From positions 186,001 to 250,000 of the forward strand of contig JACKJK010000005.1 of the NCBI GenBank assembly GCA_020637985.1: 64,000 bases of DNA. The letters are read 5' to 3'. Source of the DNA: Rhodobiaceae bacterium. GTDB taxonomy: Bacteria; Pseudomonadota; Alphaproteobacteria; Rhizobiales; Tepidamorphaceae. The notes below the pieces were generated by a model. The model saw only the letters and a list, made by a program, of their open reading frames with translations, did no database searches and was not told the origin of the DNA. Below, piece by piece: positions 1 to 8,448 of this stretch (the first letter of the stretch is position 1; each line of letters begins with the position of its first letter). A program made the position numbers and the translations under genes.

Positions 1-971
1 CGGAAGAATATGGCGGCGCGGGCGGCACCTTCGCCCACGAGGCCGTCATCACCCATGCGCTCGGCATGGCCGGCCTCGACAGCTTCGGCATTGCCCTGCA
101 CTCGGCGATCGTCGCGCCCTACATCCTCCACTACGGCAGCGAGGAGCAGAAGCGCCGCTGGCTGCCGAAGCTCGCCACGGCTGAGATGATCGGCGCCATC
201 GCCATGACCGAACCAGGCGCGGGTTCGGACCTGCAGGGCGTGCGGACCACTGCAAGGAAGGATGGCAACGGCTACGTCATCGATGGCCAGAAGACCTTCA
301 TCACCAACGGCCAGCATGCCAACCTGATCGTCGTCGTCGCCAAGACCGATCCCTCCGCCGGCGCCAGGGGCGTGTCGCTGTTCGTGGTCGAAACCGACAA
401 CGCCGAAGGCTTCCGTCGCGGCCGCAACCTCGACAAGGTCGGCCTGAAGGGCAACGACACCTCCGAGCTGTTCTTCGATGGCGTGCGCGTGCCCGCCGAC
501 GCCCTGCTCGGCCGCGAGGAGGGGCAGGGCTTCGCGCAGCTGATGGAAGACCTGCCGCAGGAGCGCCTGCTCGTCGCGGTGCAGGCCATCGCCATGATCG
601 AGCGCGCGCTCGGCATGACCATCGGCTACACGAAGGAGCGCAAGGCCTTCGGCAAGCCGATCATCGAGTTCCAGAACACCCAGTTCACGCTCGCCGAGGC
701 CAAGACCGAGGCCACCATTGCCCGCGTTTTCATCGATCACTGCATCGAGCGGCTCGTCGCCGGCACGCTCGATACGGTCACCGCCTCCATGGCCAAGTAC
801 TGGCTCACCGACCTGCAGTGCAAGATCGTCGACGATTGCCTGCAACTGCACGGTGGCTATGGCTACATGGACGAATACCCGATCTCGCGCATGTTCCGCG
901 ACGCGCGCGTCCAGCGCATCTACGCCGGCACCAACGAGATCATGAAGGTCGTGATCGCCCGCAGCCTTTGA
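1..971 (+). CDS. Acyl-CoA dehydrogenase, 5' end cut by the window
   Basis: This FAD enzyme catalyses the first alpha,beta-dehydrogenation of fatty acyl-CoA in beta-oxidation. The reading frame is open from base 3, so the N-terminus lies outside the window. The visible part has the FAD/substrate segment MTEPGAGSDLQG and the C-terminal GGYGYMDEYPISRMFRDARV. The usual MCAD/SCAD catalytic Glu position near the end is Ala (IYAGTNEIM). A Glu sits instead in the helix after LPQERLLV (codon at 600-602), as in long-chain and isovaleryl-CoA dehydrogenases. The thiolase follows 55 bases later and then a FadJ-type gene, so this is probably the first visible gene of a beta-oxidation operon. Chain-length preference cannot be read from the sequence. 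Confidence 0.93.
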   Translation, partial: EEYGGAGGTFAHEAVITHALGMAGLDSFGIALHSAIVAPYILHYGSEEQKRRWLPKLATAEMIGAIAMTEPGAGSDLQGVRTTARKDGNGYVIDGQKTFITNGQHANLIVVVAKTDPSAGARGVSLFVVETDNAEGFRRGRNLDKVGLKGNDTSELFFDGVRVPADALLGREEGQGFAQLMEDLPQERLLVAVQAIAMIERALGMTIGYTKERKAFGKPIIEFQNTQFTLAEAKTEATIARVFIDHCIERLVAGTLDTVTASMAKYWLTDLQCKIVDDCLQLHGGYGYMDEYPISRMFRDARVQRIYAGTNEIMKVVIARSL

Positions 972-1026
972 GGGCTTTGAGGGCGCGAGCATCGAGTGGC
1001 GGACAACCGCCCGACAGGAGGACGCA

Positions 1027-2238
1027 ATGCCCGACGCATTGATTTTCGACCATGTCCGCACTCCGCGCGGGCGCGGCAAGAAGGACGGTTCCCTGCACGA
1101 GGTGACCGCCGTCGAACTCGCCGCGACTGCCTTGCGGGCCATCCGCCAGCGCAACGCCCTCGAGGACACGAAGGTCGTCGACGACGTTCTGCTCGGCTGC
1201 GTCGACCCTGTCGGCGAGGCCGGCGGCAACATCGCGCGTGCCGCCGTCTTCCGCGCCGGCTACGACAAGGCGGTGCCCGGTGTGCAGATCAACCGCTTCT
1301 GCGCCTCGGGGCTGGACGCGATCAACTTCGGCGCCGGCGAGATCACCTCGGGCCAGCACGACCTCGTCATCGCCGGCGGCGTCGAATCCATGAGCCGGGT
1401 GGGCATCGGCGCCTCCGGCGGCGCCTGGCCGGTCGACCCGCAGGTTGCCTTGCCGTCGTACTTCATGCCGCAGGGCGTCTCCGCCGACCTGATCGCGACC
1501 AAGTACGGCTTCTCGCGCGATGACTGCGACGCCTATGCGCTGGAAAGCCAGAAGCGCGCCGCGAACTCCTGGGACAAGGGCTACTTCGCGAACTCGGTGA
1601 TCCCGGTCACCGACATCAACGGCTTGACCATCCTCGACCGCGACGAGCACATGCGCCCCGACGCGACCATGCAGTCGCTGGCGGGCCTCAACGCGTCCTT
1701 CGCCCAGATGGGCGAATTCGGCGGCTTCGACGCCGTCGGCATCCAGGCGCACCCGGAAGTTGAGCGCATCGACCACGTCCACCATGCCGGCAACTCGTCG
1801 GGCATCGTCGACGGCGCTGCCGCGGTGCTGATCGGTAGTGCGCGAGCCGGCCGCAAGCTCGGCTTGACGCCGCGCGCGAAGGTCAGGGCCTACGCCAATA
1901 TAGGTTCCGATCCGGCGCTGATGCTGACCGGCCCGGTCGACGTCACCGAGAAGCTGCTGAAGCGCGCCAGGATGAAGCTCTCCGACATTGACCTCGTCGA
2001 GATCAACGAGGCCTTCGCCTCCGTCGTGCTGCGCTACCAGCAGCATTTCGACATTTCCGCTGACAAGCTCAACGCCAACGGCGGTGCCATCGCCATGGGC
2101 CACCCGCTGGGCGCCACCGGTGCCATGATCCTCGGCACCGTGCTGGACGAGCTTGAACGCCGCGACCTCAACACGGCCCTCGTCACGCTGTGCATCGGCG
2201 CCGGCATGGGCACCGCGACGATCATCGAGCGCGTCTGA
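1027..2238 (+). CDS. Acetyl-CoA acetyltransferase / 3-ketoacyl-CoA thiolase
   Basis: A 403-residue thiolase that cleaves 3-ketoacyl-CoA to acetyl-CoA in the last step of beta-oxidation. The N-terminal catalytic Cys lies in NRFCASGLDAIN. The C-terminal pair of active-site regions is present as NGGAIAMGHPLGATGA and CIGAGMGTA. Length is normal for the family. The ATG start follows a strong AGGAGG five bases upstream. It lies between an acyl-CoA dehydrogenase and a FadJ-type bifunctional gene 17 bases downstream, all on the same strand, so a degradative role is more likely than polyhydroxybutyrate or ketone-body synthesis. Confidence 0.93.
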   Translation: MPDALIFDHVRTPRGRGKKDGSLHEVTAVELAATALRAIRQRNALEDTKVVDDVLLGCVDPVGEAGGNIARAAVFRAGYDKAVPGVQINRFCASGLDAINFGAGEITSGQHDLVIAGGVESMSRVGIGASGGAWPVDPQVALPSYFMPQGVSADLIATKYGFSRDDCDAYALESQKRAANSWDKGYFANSVIPVTDINGLTILDRDEHMRPDATMQSLAGLNASFAQMGEFGGFDAVGIQAHPEVERIDHVHHAGNSSGIVDGAAAVLIGSARAGRKLGLTPRAKVRAYANIGSDPALMLTGPVDVTEKLLKRARMKLSDIDLVEINEAFASVVLRYQQHFDISADKLNANGGAIAMGHPLGATGAMILGTVLDELERRDLNTALVTLCIGAGMGTATIIERV

Positions 2239-2255
2239 GCGGGGAGACAGGAACC

Positions 2256-4469
2256 ATGACCATGAAGAATTTCTCCCTCGAAACCGACGCCGACGGCATT
2301 GCCACCATCACCTGGGACATGCCGGGCAGGTCGATGAACGTCATCGACATGTCCGTCATGAACGAGCTGGAGACGATCGTCGGCAAGCTGGCGTCGGACG
2401 CGGCGATCAAGGGCGCTGTCATCACGTCTGCCAAGGACGCCTTCTGCGCCGGCGCGGACCTCACCATGCTCGAGGCGCTGCTGAAGCAGTATCACCAGTC
2501 GGTCGGCAAGGACGAAACGGCCGCCAACCAGGCGCTGTTCGACCAGTCGCGCCGCCTGTCGCAGATCTTCCGAGCGCTGGAAACCTGCGGCAAGCCGGTG
2601 GTCGCCGCGATCAACGGCACCGCGCTCGGCGGCGGGCTGGAAATCTGCCTTGCCTGTCACCACCGCGTCGCCGCCGACAGCGAGACGGTGAAGCTCGGCC
2701 TGCCGGAGGTGAAGGTCGGCCTGCTCCCCGGCGCCGGCGGCACCCAGCGTGTCGCCCGCATGATGCAGCCCGCCGACGCCCTGCAGTTCCTGCTCAAGGG
2801 CAGCGACCTGCGCGTTTCGCAGGCCAAGGCCATGGGGTTGGTCGACGAGGTCGTGCCGGCGAAAAAGCTCGTTGAGGCGGCAAAGCAGTGGATCCGCGAT
2901 GGCGGCAAACCGGTCGCGCCGTGGGATGTCGATGGCTTCAGGCATCCTGCGAAGGTGTTCTCGCCCGCCGGTATGATGACCTTCATGCCGGCCAACGCGC
3001 TCTACCGCAAGGAGACCTGGGACAACTATCCCGGCGCCCGCGGCATACTCTCGTGCGTCTACGAAGGCGCGTTGGTGCCCTTCGACACCGCGCTGACCAT
3101 CGAGCAGCGCTACTTCGCCAGCGTGCTGAAGTCGCCGCAGGCAGCCGCCATGATCCGCTCGCTGTTCGTCTCCATGCAGGCGTTGGGCAAGGGCGCGCGC
3201 CGCCCTGCCGACGTGAAGCCGAACAGGATCAGGAAGGTCGGCGTCATCGGCGCGGGGTTCATGGGCGCCGGCATCGCCTATGTCACCGCGCGCGCCGGCA
3301 TCGACGTGGTGCTCATCGACCAGACGCAGGAAGCGGCCGACCGCGGCAAGGCGCATTCCGAGAAGCTGCTCACCGACGGCCTGCGCAAGGGCCGCATCAG
3401 GCAAGCCGACAAGGACGCGACGCTGGCGCGCATCACCGCGACGACCGACTACAACCAACTCGCCGGCTGCCAGCTCGTCGTCGAGGCGGTGTTCGAGGAC
3501 CGCAACGTCAAGGTCGACGTGATCGCGAAGGTGGAGGCCGTGCTCGGCCGCTCGGCGATCTTCGCGTCGAACACCTCGACCCTGCCGATCACCAGCCTGG
3601 CGAAGGCGAGCGCCCGGCCGAAGAGCTTCATCGGCATCCACTTCTTCTCGCCGGTCGACCGCATGATGCTGGTCGAGATCATCCTCGGCAAGCGCACCGG
3701 CGAAAAGGCGCTGGCGATGGCCCTCGACTACGTCCGCGCCATCCGCAAGACGCCGATCGTCGTCAACGACGTGCGCGGTTTCTACGCCAACCGCTGCGTC
3801 GGCAACTACCTGCTGGAGGCTCACCTTATGGTGATGGAGGGCATCCCGCCGGCGATGATCGAGAACGGCGCGCGCATGGCCGGCATGCCGGTCGGTCCGC
3901 TGGCGCTGACCGACGAGGTCGCCGTCGATCTTGCCTGGAAGATCCTGCAGGCGACCAAGAAGGATCTCGGCGAAAAGGCCGTCGATCCGCGCCAGGAAAA
4001 GCTGCTGGAAGAAATGGTCGTCAGGCGCGGGCGGCTTGGCCGCAAGGCCGACAAGGGTTTCTACGAGTACCCCGACATCGGCAGGAAGTACCTTTGGCCC
4101 GACTTGGCGCAGATCGCCCCGGAACAGAAATCAGCTGACGAGGTCAGCATCGACGAGGTGAAGAACCGCCTGCTCGCCACCATGGCGCTGGAGGCGGCTC
4201 GCTGCATCGAGGAAAAGGTGGTGACCGACGTCCGCGAGGCCGATGTCGGCTCGATCCTCGGCTTCGGTTTCGCGCCATGGTCCGGGGGGACGTTGTCCTA
4301 CATCGACATGATGGGGGCTGCGGCCTTCGTCGAGATGTGCAAGGGACTGGCAAGGAAGCACGGCAAGCGCTTCCGGCCCAATCGCCTGCTCGGGGAAATG
4401 GCGCGGAACGCCGAAACCTTCTATGGCCGCTTCCCGCCCGGCGGCGGCGCGGCGGCGCAGTCTGCCTGA
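2256..4469 (+). CDS. Bifunctional enoyl-CoA hydratase / 3-hydroxyacyl-CoA dehydrogenase (FadJ/FadB type)
   Basis: A 737-residue multifunctional beta-oxidation protein. The N-terminal crotonase domain (about 1-200) carries the oxyanion segment INGTALGGGLEICLA and GAGGTQRVAR. The central Rossmann domain (about 325-510) begins with the NAD motif GVIGAGFMGAGIAY and continues with NTSTLPIT and the catalytic His in GIHFFSPVDRM. A C-terminal 3HCDH domain follows. I place the start at the ATG at 2256 because GGGGAGACAGG precedes it. A longer GTG-initiated frame would overlap the thiolase by about 50 bases. It completes a dehydrogenase-thiolase-hydratase/dehydrogenase operon. Confidence 0.94.
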   Translation: MTMKNFSLETDADGIATITWDMPGRSMNVIDMSVMNELETIVGKLASDAAIKGAVITSAKDAFCAGADLTMLEALLKQYHQSVGKDETAANQALFDQSRRLSQIFRALETCGKPVVAAINGTALGGGLEICLACHHRVAADSETVKLGLPEVKVGLLPGAGGTQRVARMMQPADALQFLLKGSDLRVSQAKAMGLVDEVVPAKKLVEAAKQWIRDGGKPVAPWDVDGFRHPAKVFSPAGMMTFMPANALYRKETWDNYPGARGILSCVYEGALVPFDTALTIEQRYFASVLKSPQAAAMIRSLFVSMQALGKGARRPADVKPNRIRKVGVIGAGFMGAGIAYVTARAGIDVVLIDQTQEAADRGKAHSEKLLTDGLRKGRIRQADKDATLARITATTDYNQLAGCQLVVEAVFEDRNVKVDVIAKVEAVLGRSAIFASNTSTLPITSLAKASARPKSFIGIHFFSPVDRMMLVEIILGKRTGEKALAMALDYVRAIRKTPIVVNDVRGFYANRCVGNYLLEAHLMVMEGIPPAMIENGARMAGMPVGPLALTDEVAVDLAWKILQATKKDLGEKAVDPRQEKLLEEMVVRRGRLGRKADKGFYEYPDIGRKYLWPDLAQIAPEQKSADEVSIDEVKNRLLATMALEAARCIEEKVVTDVREADVGSILGFGFAPWSGGTLSYIDMMGAAAFVEMCKGLARKHGKRFRPNRLLGEMARNAETFYGRFPPGGGAAAQSA

Positions 4470-4573
4470 ACCCGCGCCCTGCCATCCAAAGGCCGGATTC
4501 TGCTGGCAGGCTTCGAGTATGTTGCCGGGGCGTTTGACACGCACCGGAGTGGTGTCGAGTGGGAGTGTGTTGC

Positions 4574-5044
4574 ATGGCCATTGGCGTGATTGTCCGCGTC
4601 GCGATCGCAATCGGCATCTGCGCTGCTGTCGCCTTCGCCGTGCGTGCCGAGACAGCCCCGTCCAGCGAGGGTGGACGCTATCTCCTGCGCAAGTCCGAGG
4701 ACGGCTGGTTTCGCGTCGACCAGAACACCGGCCAGGCATCCCTTTGCCGGCAAGGCGATGTCGGGTTCACATGCGAGCTGGTTCCCGATGATCGCGACGC
4801 GCTGCTTGACGAGATCACCCGCCTTGCGGAGGAAAACGCCATGCTGCGGGCGCAGGTCGCGCGCGGCGGCAAGCCGTCGCAGCTACCGGGCGAACCGGAT
4901 GTGGACGGGAAGAAGGATGACGACCTGAACCTGCCGACAAAGGAGGACATCGACCGCATGATGGAGGTCTTCCGCTCCATGGTCGACCGCTTCGTGGCGA
5001 TGGTCGATGACCTGCGCCAGGACTTCGAGAAGAAGGCGCAGTAG
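4574..5044 (+). CDS. Hypothetical secreted or membrane-anchored protein with a coiled-coil stretch
   Basis: A 156-residue protein I do not recognise. Residues 1-25 form a hydrophobic helix ending in AVRAET, which could be a signal peptide or an anchor. After it comes a compact region with two cysteines (SLCRQG, FTCEL) and then a charged Leu/Glu-rich segment (LLDEITRLAEENAMLRAQ) that reads as a short coiled coil. The C-terminus is acidic and amphipathic. The ATG at 4574 is chosen because GGGAG lies eight bases upstream; a GTG five codons earlier is possible. It stands alone after the beta-oxidation operon and converges with the next gene two bases away. Function unknown. Confidence 0.7.
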   Translation: MAIGVIVRVAIAIGICAAVAFAVRAETAPSSEGGRYLLRKSEDGWFRVDQNTGQASLCRQGDVGFTCELVPDDRDALLDEITRLAEENAMLRAQVARGGKPSQLPGEPDVDGKKDDDLNLPTKEDIDRMMEVFRSMVDRFVAMVDDLRQDFEKKAQ

Positions 5045-5046
5045 CC

Positions 5047-5334
5047 TCAATCCGGGCTTTTCGGCGTTATGACGACCGTGCAGCGATCATTCGTATCGAG
5101 ACCGGCCTTTTTGCATTGCGGTTCGGTCACGTTGAAGAAGAAGACGTCGGAACCTTTGCCCCATGGGCGGATATTTCGGACGAACGGTCCGGCGTCATTC
5201 AACTTGACCGCAGCTTCGAACGCCTCCGCACGGCCACGGACGTACTCGGGCCTCACGATGATGTAGCGCGGCAGGAAATCCTCCTTGCGAAGGATTCGGG
5301 TGCTGAAGGTGACCCCGCCCCGCTCCACTTCCAT
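5047..5334 (-). CDS. Small hypothetical protein, about 95 residues
   Basis: A short protein I cannot assign to a family. It is soluble and mixed in charge, with aromatic-rich stretches PRYIIVRPEYVRG and GSDVFFFNVTEP and two cysteines near the end. The start is ambiguous. The ATG at 5334 abuts GGAGG with no spacing, while the in-frame GTG two codons later (5328) sits six bases from the same GGAGG and is the better-spaced choice. The alpha/beta hydrolase gene lies upstream on the same strand, 26 bases away, so the two may be co-transcribed. A much longer open frame continues upstream but runs antisense-style through the hydrolase. Confidence 0.6.
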   Translation of the reverse strand: MEVERGGVTFSTRILRKEDFLPRYIIVRPEYVRGRAEAFEAAVKLNDAGPFVRNIRPWGKGSDVFFFNVTEPQCKKAGLDTNDRCTVVITPKSPD

Positions 5335-5360
5335 CCTCCGTGATGACCTTCGCGTGGCGT

Positions 5361-6338
5361 CTAAGAGCCATCGAGCGCTGCGTTGAGGAAGTCGTCCATG
5401 CGTTGCAGGCTTGCTTGTGCCAGCTTGCCGGGAAACGCCTGGAATACGTGCGCACCGCCGGCGAAGACGGCAAGTTCCGCGGCGTTGCCGGCGGCCATCC
5501 ACAGCGGCGCCATCATCAGCGTATCGTCGAGCAGCGGATCGCGCGTGCCGACCGAGAACAGCGCAGGGCACAGGCCGGCGAGGTCGGCAAGGATCGGGTT
5601 TATCGCCGGGTCCTCGACCGTATGGTCGCCCTGCACGAAGGCCTCGCAGAACTTGGTGATGTCGCGGGTGTTGAGGATCAGCTTCTCCGCCCCCCAGCGC
5701 CGCACGCTGGGCGACAGCCGCAGGTCGTAGCAGCCGGCGACCAGGTTGGCGGCGACGAACGGCATCATGGCGTGATCGTCGCGCAGCCGCAGCAGCGTCA
5801 GCACGGAAAGATGCGCGCCGGCGGATTCCCCGCCGATCGCCAGCACGCCGCCGCCGAGCTCCTTCAGCCCGCCGTTGACGAGCCACAGCGCGGCGGCCTC
5901 GCAATCGTCGGGACCTGCCGGATAGGGGTGCTCCGGCGCCAGGCGGTAGTCGACGCTGACCGTGGTCAGGCCGGTGTTCTCGGCGATGCGTTCGAGCCGC
6001 ATGTCGTTCTCGTTCGGCGCGCCGAGCACCCAGCCGCCGCCATGGATGTGCAGGTAGACGCCGCGCGAGGCGCGCATCTGCGGAGCGATGATGCGCAGCC
6101 CCACCCGCCCGTCGCGCCCGTCGATCGTGATCTCGCGGGCTTGCTCGCTCTTCGGCGCCACCGGGAAGGGGCCCAGCCCCTGCGCGCGCCGGTCGCGGAT
6201 CACCTGCGGTGGGAACGTCCACTGGTCGGGCAGGCTGGCCAGCGCCTTCAGGATGCCGACATTGACTGCCTTCGTCTCGGCGCTGATGCTGGCCGGGTCG
6301 AAGATGGCCGGGTCGATGCTGATCTTGTTGTGCGGCAT
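5361..6338 (-). CDS. Alpha/beta hydrolase of the hormone-sensitive lipase family
   Basis: A 325-residue carboxylesterase-type hydrolase. It has the oxyanion-hole motif HIHGGGWVLGA typical of HSL (family IV) esterases and the nucleophile elbow GGESAGAHLS. The C-terminal His lies in FAGGAHVFQAFP and the acid in GTRDPLLDDT. No signal peptide is present, so it probably acts in the cytoplasm on short acyl esters. The start at 6338 is chosen over an upstream alternative because GGAGAGGA lies eight bases before it. A small hypothetical gene follows on the same strand. The natural substrate cannot be inferred. Confidence 0.9.
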   Translation of the reverse strand: MPHNKISIDPAIFDPASISAETKAVNVGILKALASLPDQWTFPPQVIRDRRAQGLGPFPVAPKSEQAREITIDGRDGRVGLRIIAPQMRASRGVYLHIHGGGWVLGAPNENDMRLERIAENTGLTTVSVDYRLAPEHPYPAGPDDCEAAALWLVNGGLKELGGGVLAIGGESAGAHLSVLTLLRLRDDHAMMPFVAANLVAGCYDLRLSPSVRRWGAEKLILNTRDITKFCEAFVQGDHTVEDPAINPILADLAGLCPALFSVGTRDPLLDDTLMMAPLWMAAGNAAELAVFAGGAHVFQAFPGKLAQASLQRMDDFLNAALDGS

Positions 6339-6435
6339 GCGAGTCCTCTCCGGTGTGGTCACGCGGGCGTCCGTGCGGCGTGCCGGAATGTGCTTGTACC
6401 GCAATCAAGCGGCAATTCGGATAGAGGGCAAGGGC

Positions 6436-6852
6436 ATGCGTCAGTTGCAGCGGGCACTGAGGATCCGGACCCGCGGACAGGGCATGGCCGAGGTGACCGG
6501 CGAGGTGGCGCACTGGCTTGCCGGCGAAGGTGCCGGCACCGGCCTGCTGACACTGTTCATCCGCCACACCTCGGCATCGCTGGCGATCCAGGAGAACGCC
6601 GACCCGACTGTGCAGGCCGACCTGATGGATGCGCTCGACCGCCTTGCGCCGCGCAGCCTGCCTTATCGCCACGCCACCGAAGGCCCCGACGACATGCCCG
6701 CACATGTCCGCGCCATGCTGACCGGCGTCTCGTTGCAGGTGCCCGTCGCCGAAGGCCGCATGCTGCTCGGCACCTGGCAGGGCATCTACGTCATCGAGCA
6801 CCGCGACCGCCGGCACGACCGCGAGATCGTTTTGCACTATTGCGGCACGTGA
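6436..6852 (+). CDS. YjbQ/UPF0047 family protein (secondary thiamine-phosphate synthase enzyme family)
   Basis: A 138-residue protein matching the compact YjbQ family, known as trimeric beta-sandwich proteins; E. coli YjbQ can weakly replace thiamine phosphate synthase. Diagnostic elements are LFIRHTSASLAIQENADP, a conserved histidine in MPAHVRAMLTG, and the ending LLGTWQGIYVIEHRD. Length is normal. It is divergent from the esterase gene and converges with the small membrane protein that follows. The ATG at 6436 has an AGGGC/AAGGGC stretch upstream; longer frames starting further upstream would run antisense into the hydrolase. True cellular role uncertain. Confidence 0.88.
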   Translation: MRQLQRALRIRTRGQGMAEVTGEVAHWLAGEGAGTGLLTLFIRHTSASLAIQENADPTVQADLMDALDRLAPRSLPYRHATEGPDDMPAHVRAMLTGVSLQVPVAEGRMLLGTWQGIYVIEHRDRRHDREIVLHYCGT

Positions 6853-6867
6853 CGGCCGCCCTGGCCG

Positions 6868-7254
6868 TCAGTCGAACTGGAAGCCCGGCGGCAGCACGAT
6901 CCACAGCCCGATCGCCACGATCCAGCAGACTACGGAAATCTGCGCCGCGAGATTGGCATAGGCCATATAGGCGTCCTTCAGCGCCTGCCCGGCGAGACGT
7001 TGCGCCTGGCTGGCGACCGGGCGCTCGTCCTTGCCGAGCATGATCCACAGCTCTGTCTTGCGATAGTCGCGTTGCGGCGCCTGATGGGCGCGCGCGAGCA
7101 GGATGACGGCAAGGCCGGTGGTCAGCATCGCGCCTGTCTTGGCCGCCAGCACCGGATCGAAGCTCAGCCCCAGCACGAGAAGGGTGATCGCCAGCGCGGC
7201 GAAGCCGCAGCCGCGCCCCACCGATATCATCGCCAGTGTCGAAAGCCGCTCCAT
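6868..7254 (-). CDS. Small integral membrane protein
   Basis: A 128-residue protein with hydrophobic helices around residues 8-32, 38-56 and 105-124 and a charged cytoplasmic loop (RDYRKTELWIMLGKDERP) between them. I do not recognise the family, although similar short proteins are frequent in Rhizobiales. The ATG at 7254 has GGGAGG six bases upstream, which argues against the longer frame extending to 7416. It is one of three consecutive small membrane-protein genes on the minus strand (with 7440-7799 and 7931-8296). A GC-rich palindromic stretch, GGGCCCCGCGTCGGCGGGCCC-like, lies at about 7366-7395 just upstream. Confidence 0.7.
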   Translation of the reverse strand: MERLSTLAMISVGRGCGFAALAITLLVLGLSFDPVLAAKTGAMLTTGLAVILLARAHQAPQRDYRKTELWIMLGKDERPVASQAQRLAGQALKDAYMAYANLAAQISVVCWIVAIGLWIVLPPGFQFD

Positions 7255-7439
7255 TCCGCCTCCCGAAACCAGGAAGGGAAGTGTGTCGGCTGGCCGCTGG
7301 CGGCGCAAATCACGATTGCTTGCGCGCCGCGGGGCGGTGTCCATGAGGATGCCGGAAAGCACAAGGCCGGGGCCCGCGTCGGCGGGCCCCGGCCTTGGCA
7401 TAAGTTTGTCGGGCAACGCCTGGTGTCAGGCGAAGCCTG

Positions 7440-7799
7440 TCAGACCGCCCCGGTCAGCGGCAGCAGCACCGACAGCGCCAGCAGGCAGGCCGAAAGGCCG
7501 GCCATCGCCTGTGCGAACCAGGCGTCGGCGTCCACCGCCTTCGCGGCCGGGCGGTTGAACACGAGATCGGCGCCGTCGCGCTGCGGCGCGCTCGGCCAGA
7601 AGGGCAGCCCGCCCAGCATGCCGCGGCGTTCGGCGCGAACGATGAAGCCGAAGGCGAAGCCGAGGCTGAGCAGCCCGCCGAACTTCGCACCCAGCGCGAT
7701 GTCGTCGGTGAAGCCGAGCATCAGCCAGGTGACAAACAGGCAGGCGAGGCCGAAAAAGCGGCCGGCGTCGGAGACGTTGGGATCGCGCATGTCGGGCAT
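7440..7799 (-). CDS. Small integral membrane protein
   Basis: A 119-residue protein with hydrophobic segments near residues 14-30, 36-54 and 98-118 and a polar central loop with several Arg and Asp residues. It resembles its neighbour at 6868-7254 in size and topology (two N-terminal helices, soluble loop, C-terminal helix ending near the stop), so the two may be distant paralogues, but I could not align them convincingly. The start at 7799 follows AGAGG. No recognised domain; function unknown. Confidence 0.68.
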   Translation of the reverse strand: MPDMRDPNVSDAGRFFGLACLFVTWLMLGFTDDIALGAKFGGLLSLGFAFGFIVRAERRGMLGGLPFWPSAPQRDGADLVFNRPAAKAVDADAWFAQAMAGLSACLLALSVLLPLTGAV

Positions 7800-7930
7800 G
7801 ACAGACCTCTTCGATACGGACACATGGCGCGAGCACTCGCGCCTCTTGTGCCGATCATGCAGGCCGTCGCTTAAGAAATCTTGAGCCGGAACGGTTAATT
7901 CCCGGCGAATCCGATCGAGGCGCGCCGCGA

Positions 7931-8296
7931 TCAGCGGAAGGAATTGTAGAGCGTGTAGATGAACCGCGCCATCTCGCTTTCCAGCGGGAAGGAGAGCAGC
8001 CCCATGACGTGGTAGCCCAGCAGCCAGGGCAGCAGGTAGAAGCGGATCATGAAGAAGAACCAGGCGATGTAGACCGGCACCAGCGGATCGAGCAGGAACC
8101 CCGGCGTGATCGGCGCGAACAGGCGCAGCAGCGGGTTGGTCGCCTTGACGAAGATCTTCATGAAGAAGAACTCCGAATCCTCCCGCAGGAAGATGTTCAT
8201 CGCCGCACGCCCGATCAGCGTCCACATGACGACGCCGAGGATGTAGTCGGTCACGATGACCCAGAGCGGGTAGATATCGAGCGGAGCGCCTTGCAT
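7931..8296 (-). CDS. YggT-like membrane protein
   Basis: A 121-residue membrane protein. The order of a first helix (VIVTDYILGVVMWTLIGRA), the motif KATNPLLRLFAPITPGFLLD, and a second helix (PVYIAWFFFMIRFYLLP) resembles the YggT family, where a helix pair flanks an NP-x-L/V-R-P-x-R-type segment. The resemblance is by eye only. The start at 8296 lacks a strong ribosome-binding site, and an alternative start further upstream cannot be excluded. It lies downstream of the terminator of the large symporter gene and so probably has its own promoter. Confidence 0.62.
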   Translation of the reverse strand: MQGAPLDIYPLWVIVTDYILGVVMWTLIGRAAMNIFLREDSEFFFMKIFVKATNPLLRLFAPITPGFLLDPLVPVYIAWFFFMIRFYLLPWLLGYHVMGLLSFPLESEMARFIYTLYNSFR

Positions 8297-8359
8297 CTGT
8301 CTCGTCCTGCCGGTGCGGTCGGCCACGCCGGCAACGGTCCCGGTGGAAACGTGGCCGCT

Positions 8360-8393
8360 AGAGCGTTGCCCAAAACAAGAGCGTTGCCCAAAA
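8360..8393. repeat. Two tandem copies of a 16-base element, period 18
   Basis: The sequence agagcgttgcccaaaa occurs at 8360-8375 and again at 8378-8393. The pair lies between the YggT-like gene and the symporter terminator. The leading AGAGC resembles the edge of Rhizobiales intergenic palindromic elements such as the one near 15654, but the remainder differs, so the relationship is only a suggestion. Confidence 0.75.
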
Positions 8394-8398
8394 AGAGA

Positions 8399-8420
8399 GG
8401 GCGGGGCAAGTGCCCCGCCC
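8399..8420 (-). terminator. Rho-independent terminator of the symporter operon
   Basis: A GC-only stem of nine pairs, gggcggggc / gccccgccc, closes a four-base loop. Read on the minus strand it is followed by CTCTCTTTTTG, a U-rich tract. It lies 29 bases past the stop of the minus-strand symporter gene. The plus-strand side also runs into TGTTGTTTG, so weak bidirectional action is possible. Confidence 0.75.
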
Positions 8421-8448
8421 TGTTGTTTGTTGCCTGGGTGCCGGTCCC

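Noticed and set aside
2034..3824. A 596-codon minus-strand open frame over the FadJ-type gene
   Set aside because: It is antisense to a well-conserved bifunctional enzyme; composition is typical of a high-GC shadow.
5047..6837. A 596-codon minus-strand frame joining the small hypothetical gene to upstream sequence
   Set aside because: Only its last 95 codons look like protein. The upstream part is a shadow of the alpha/beta hydrolase and YjbQ-family genes in other frames.
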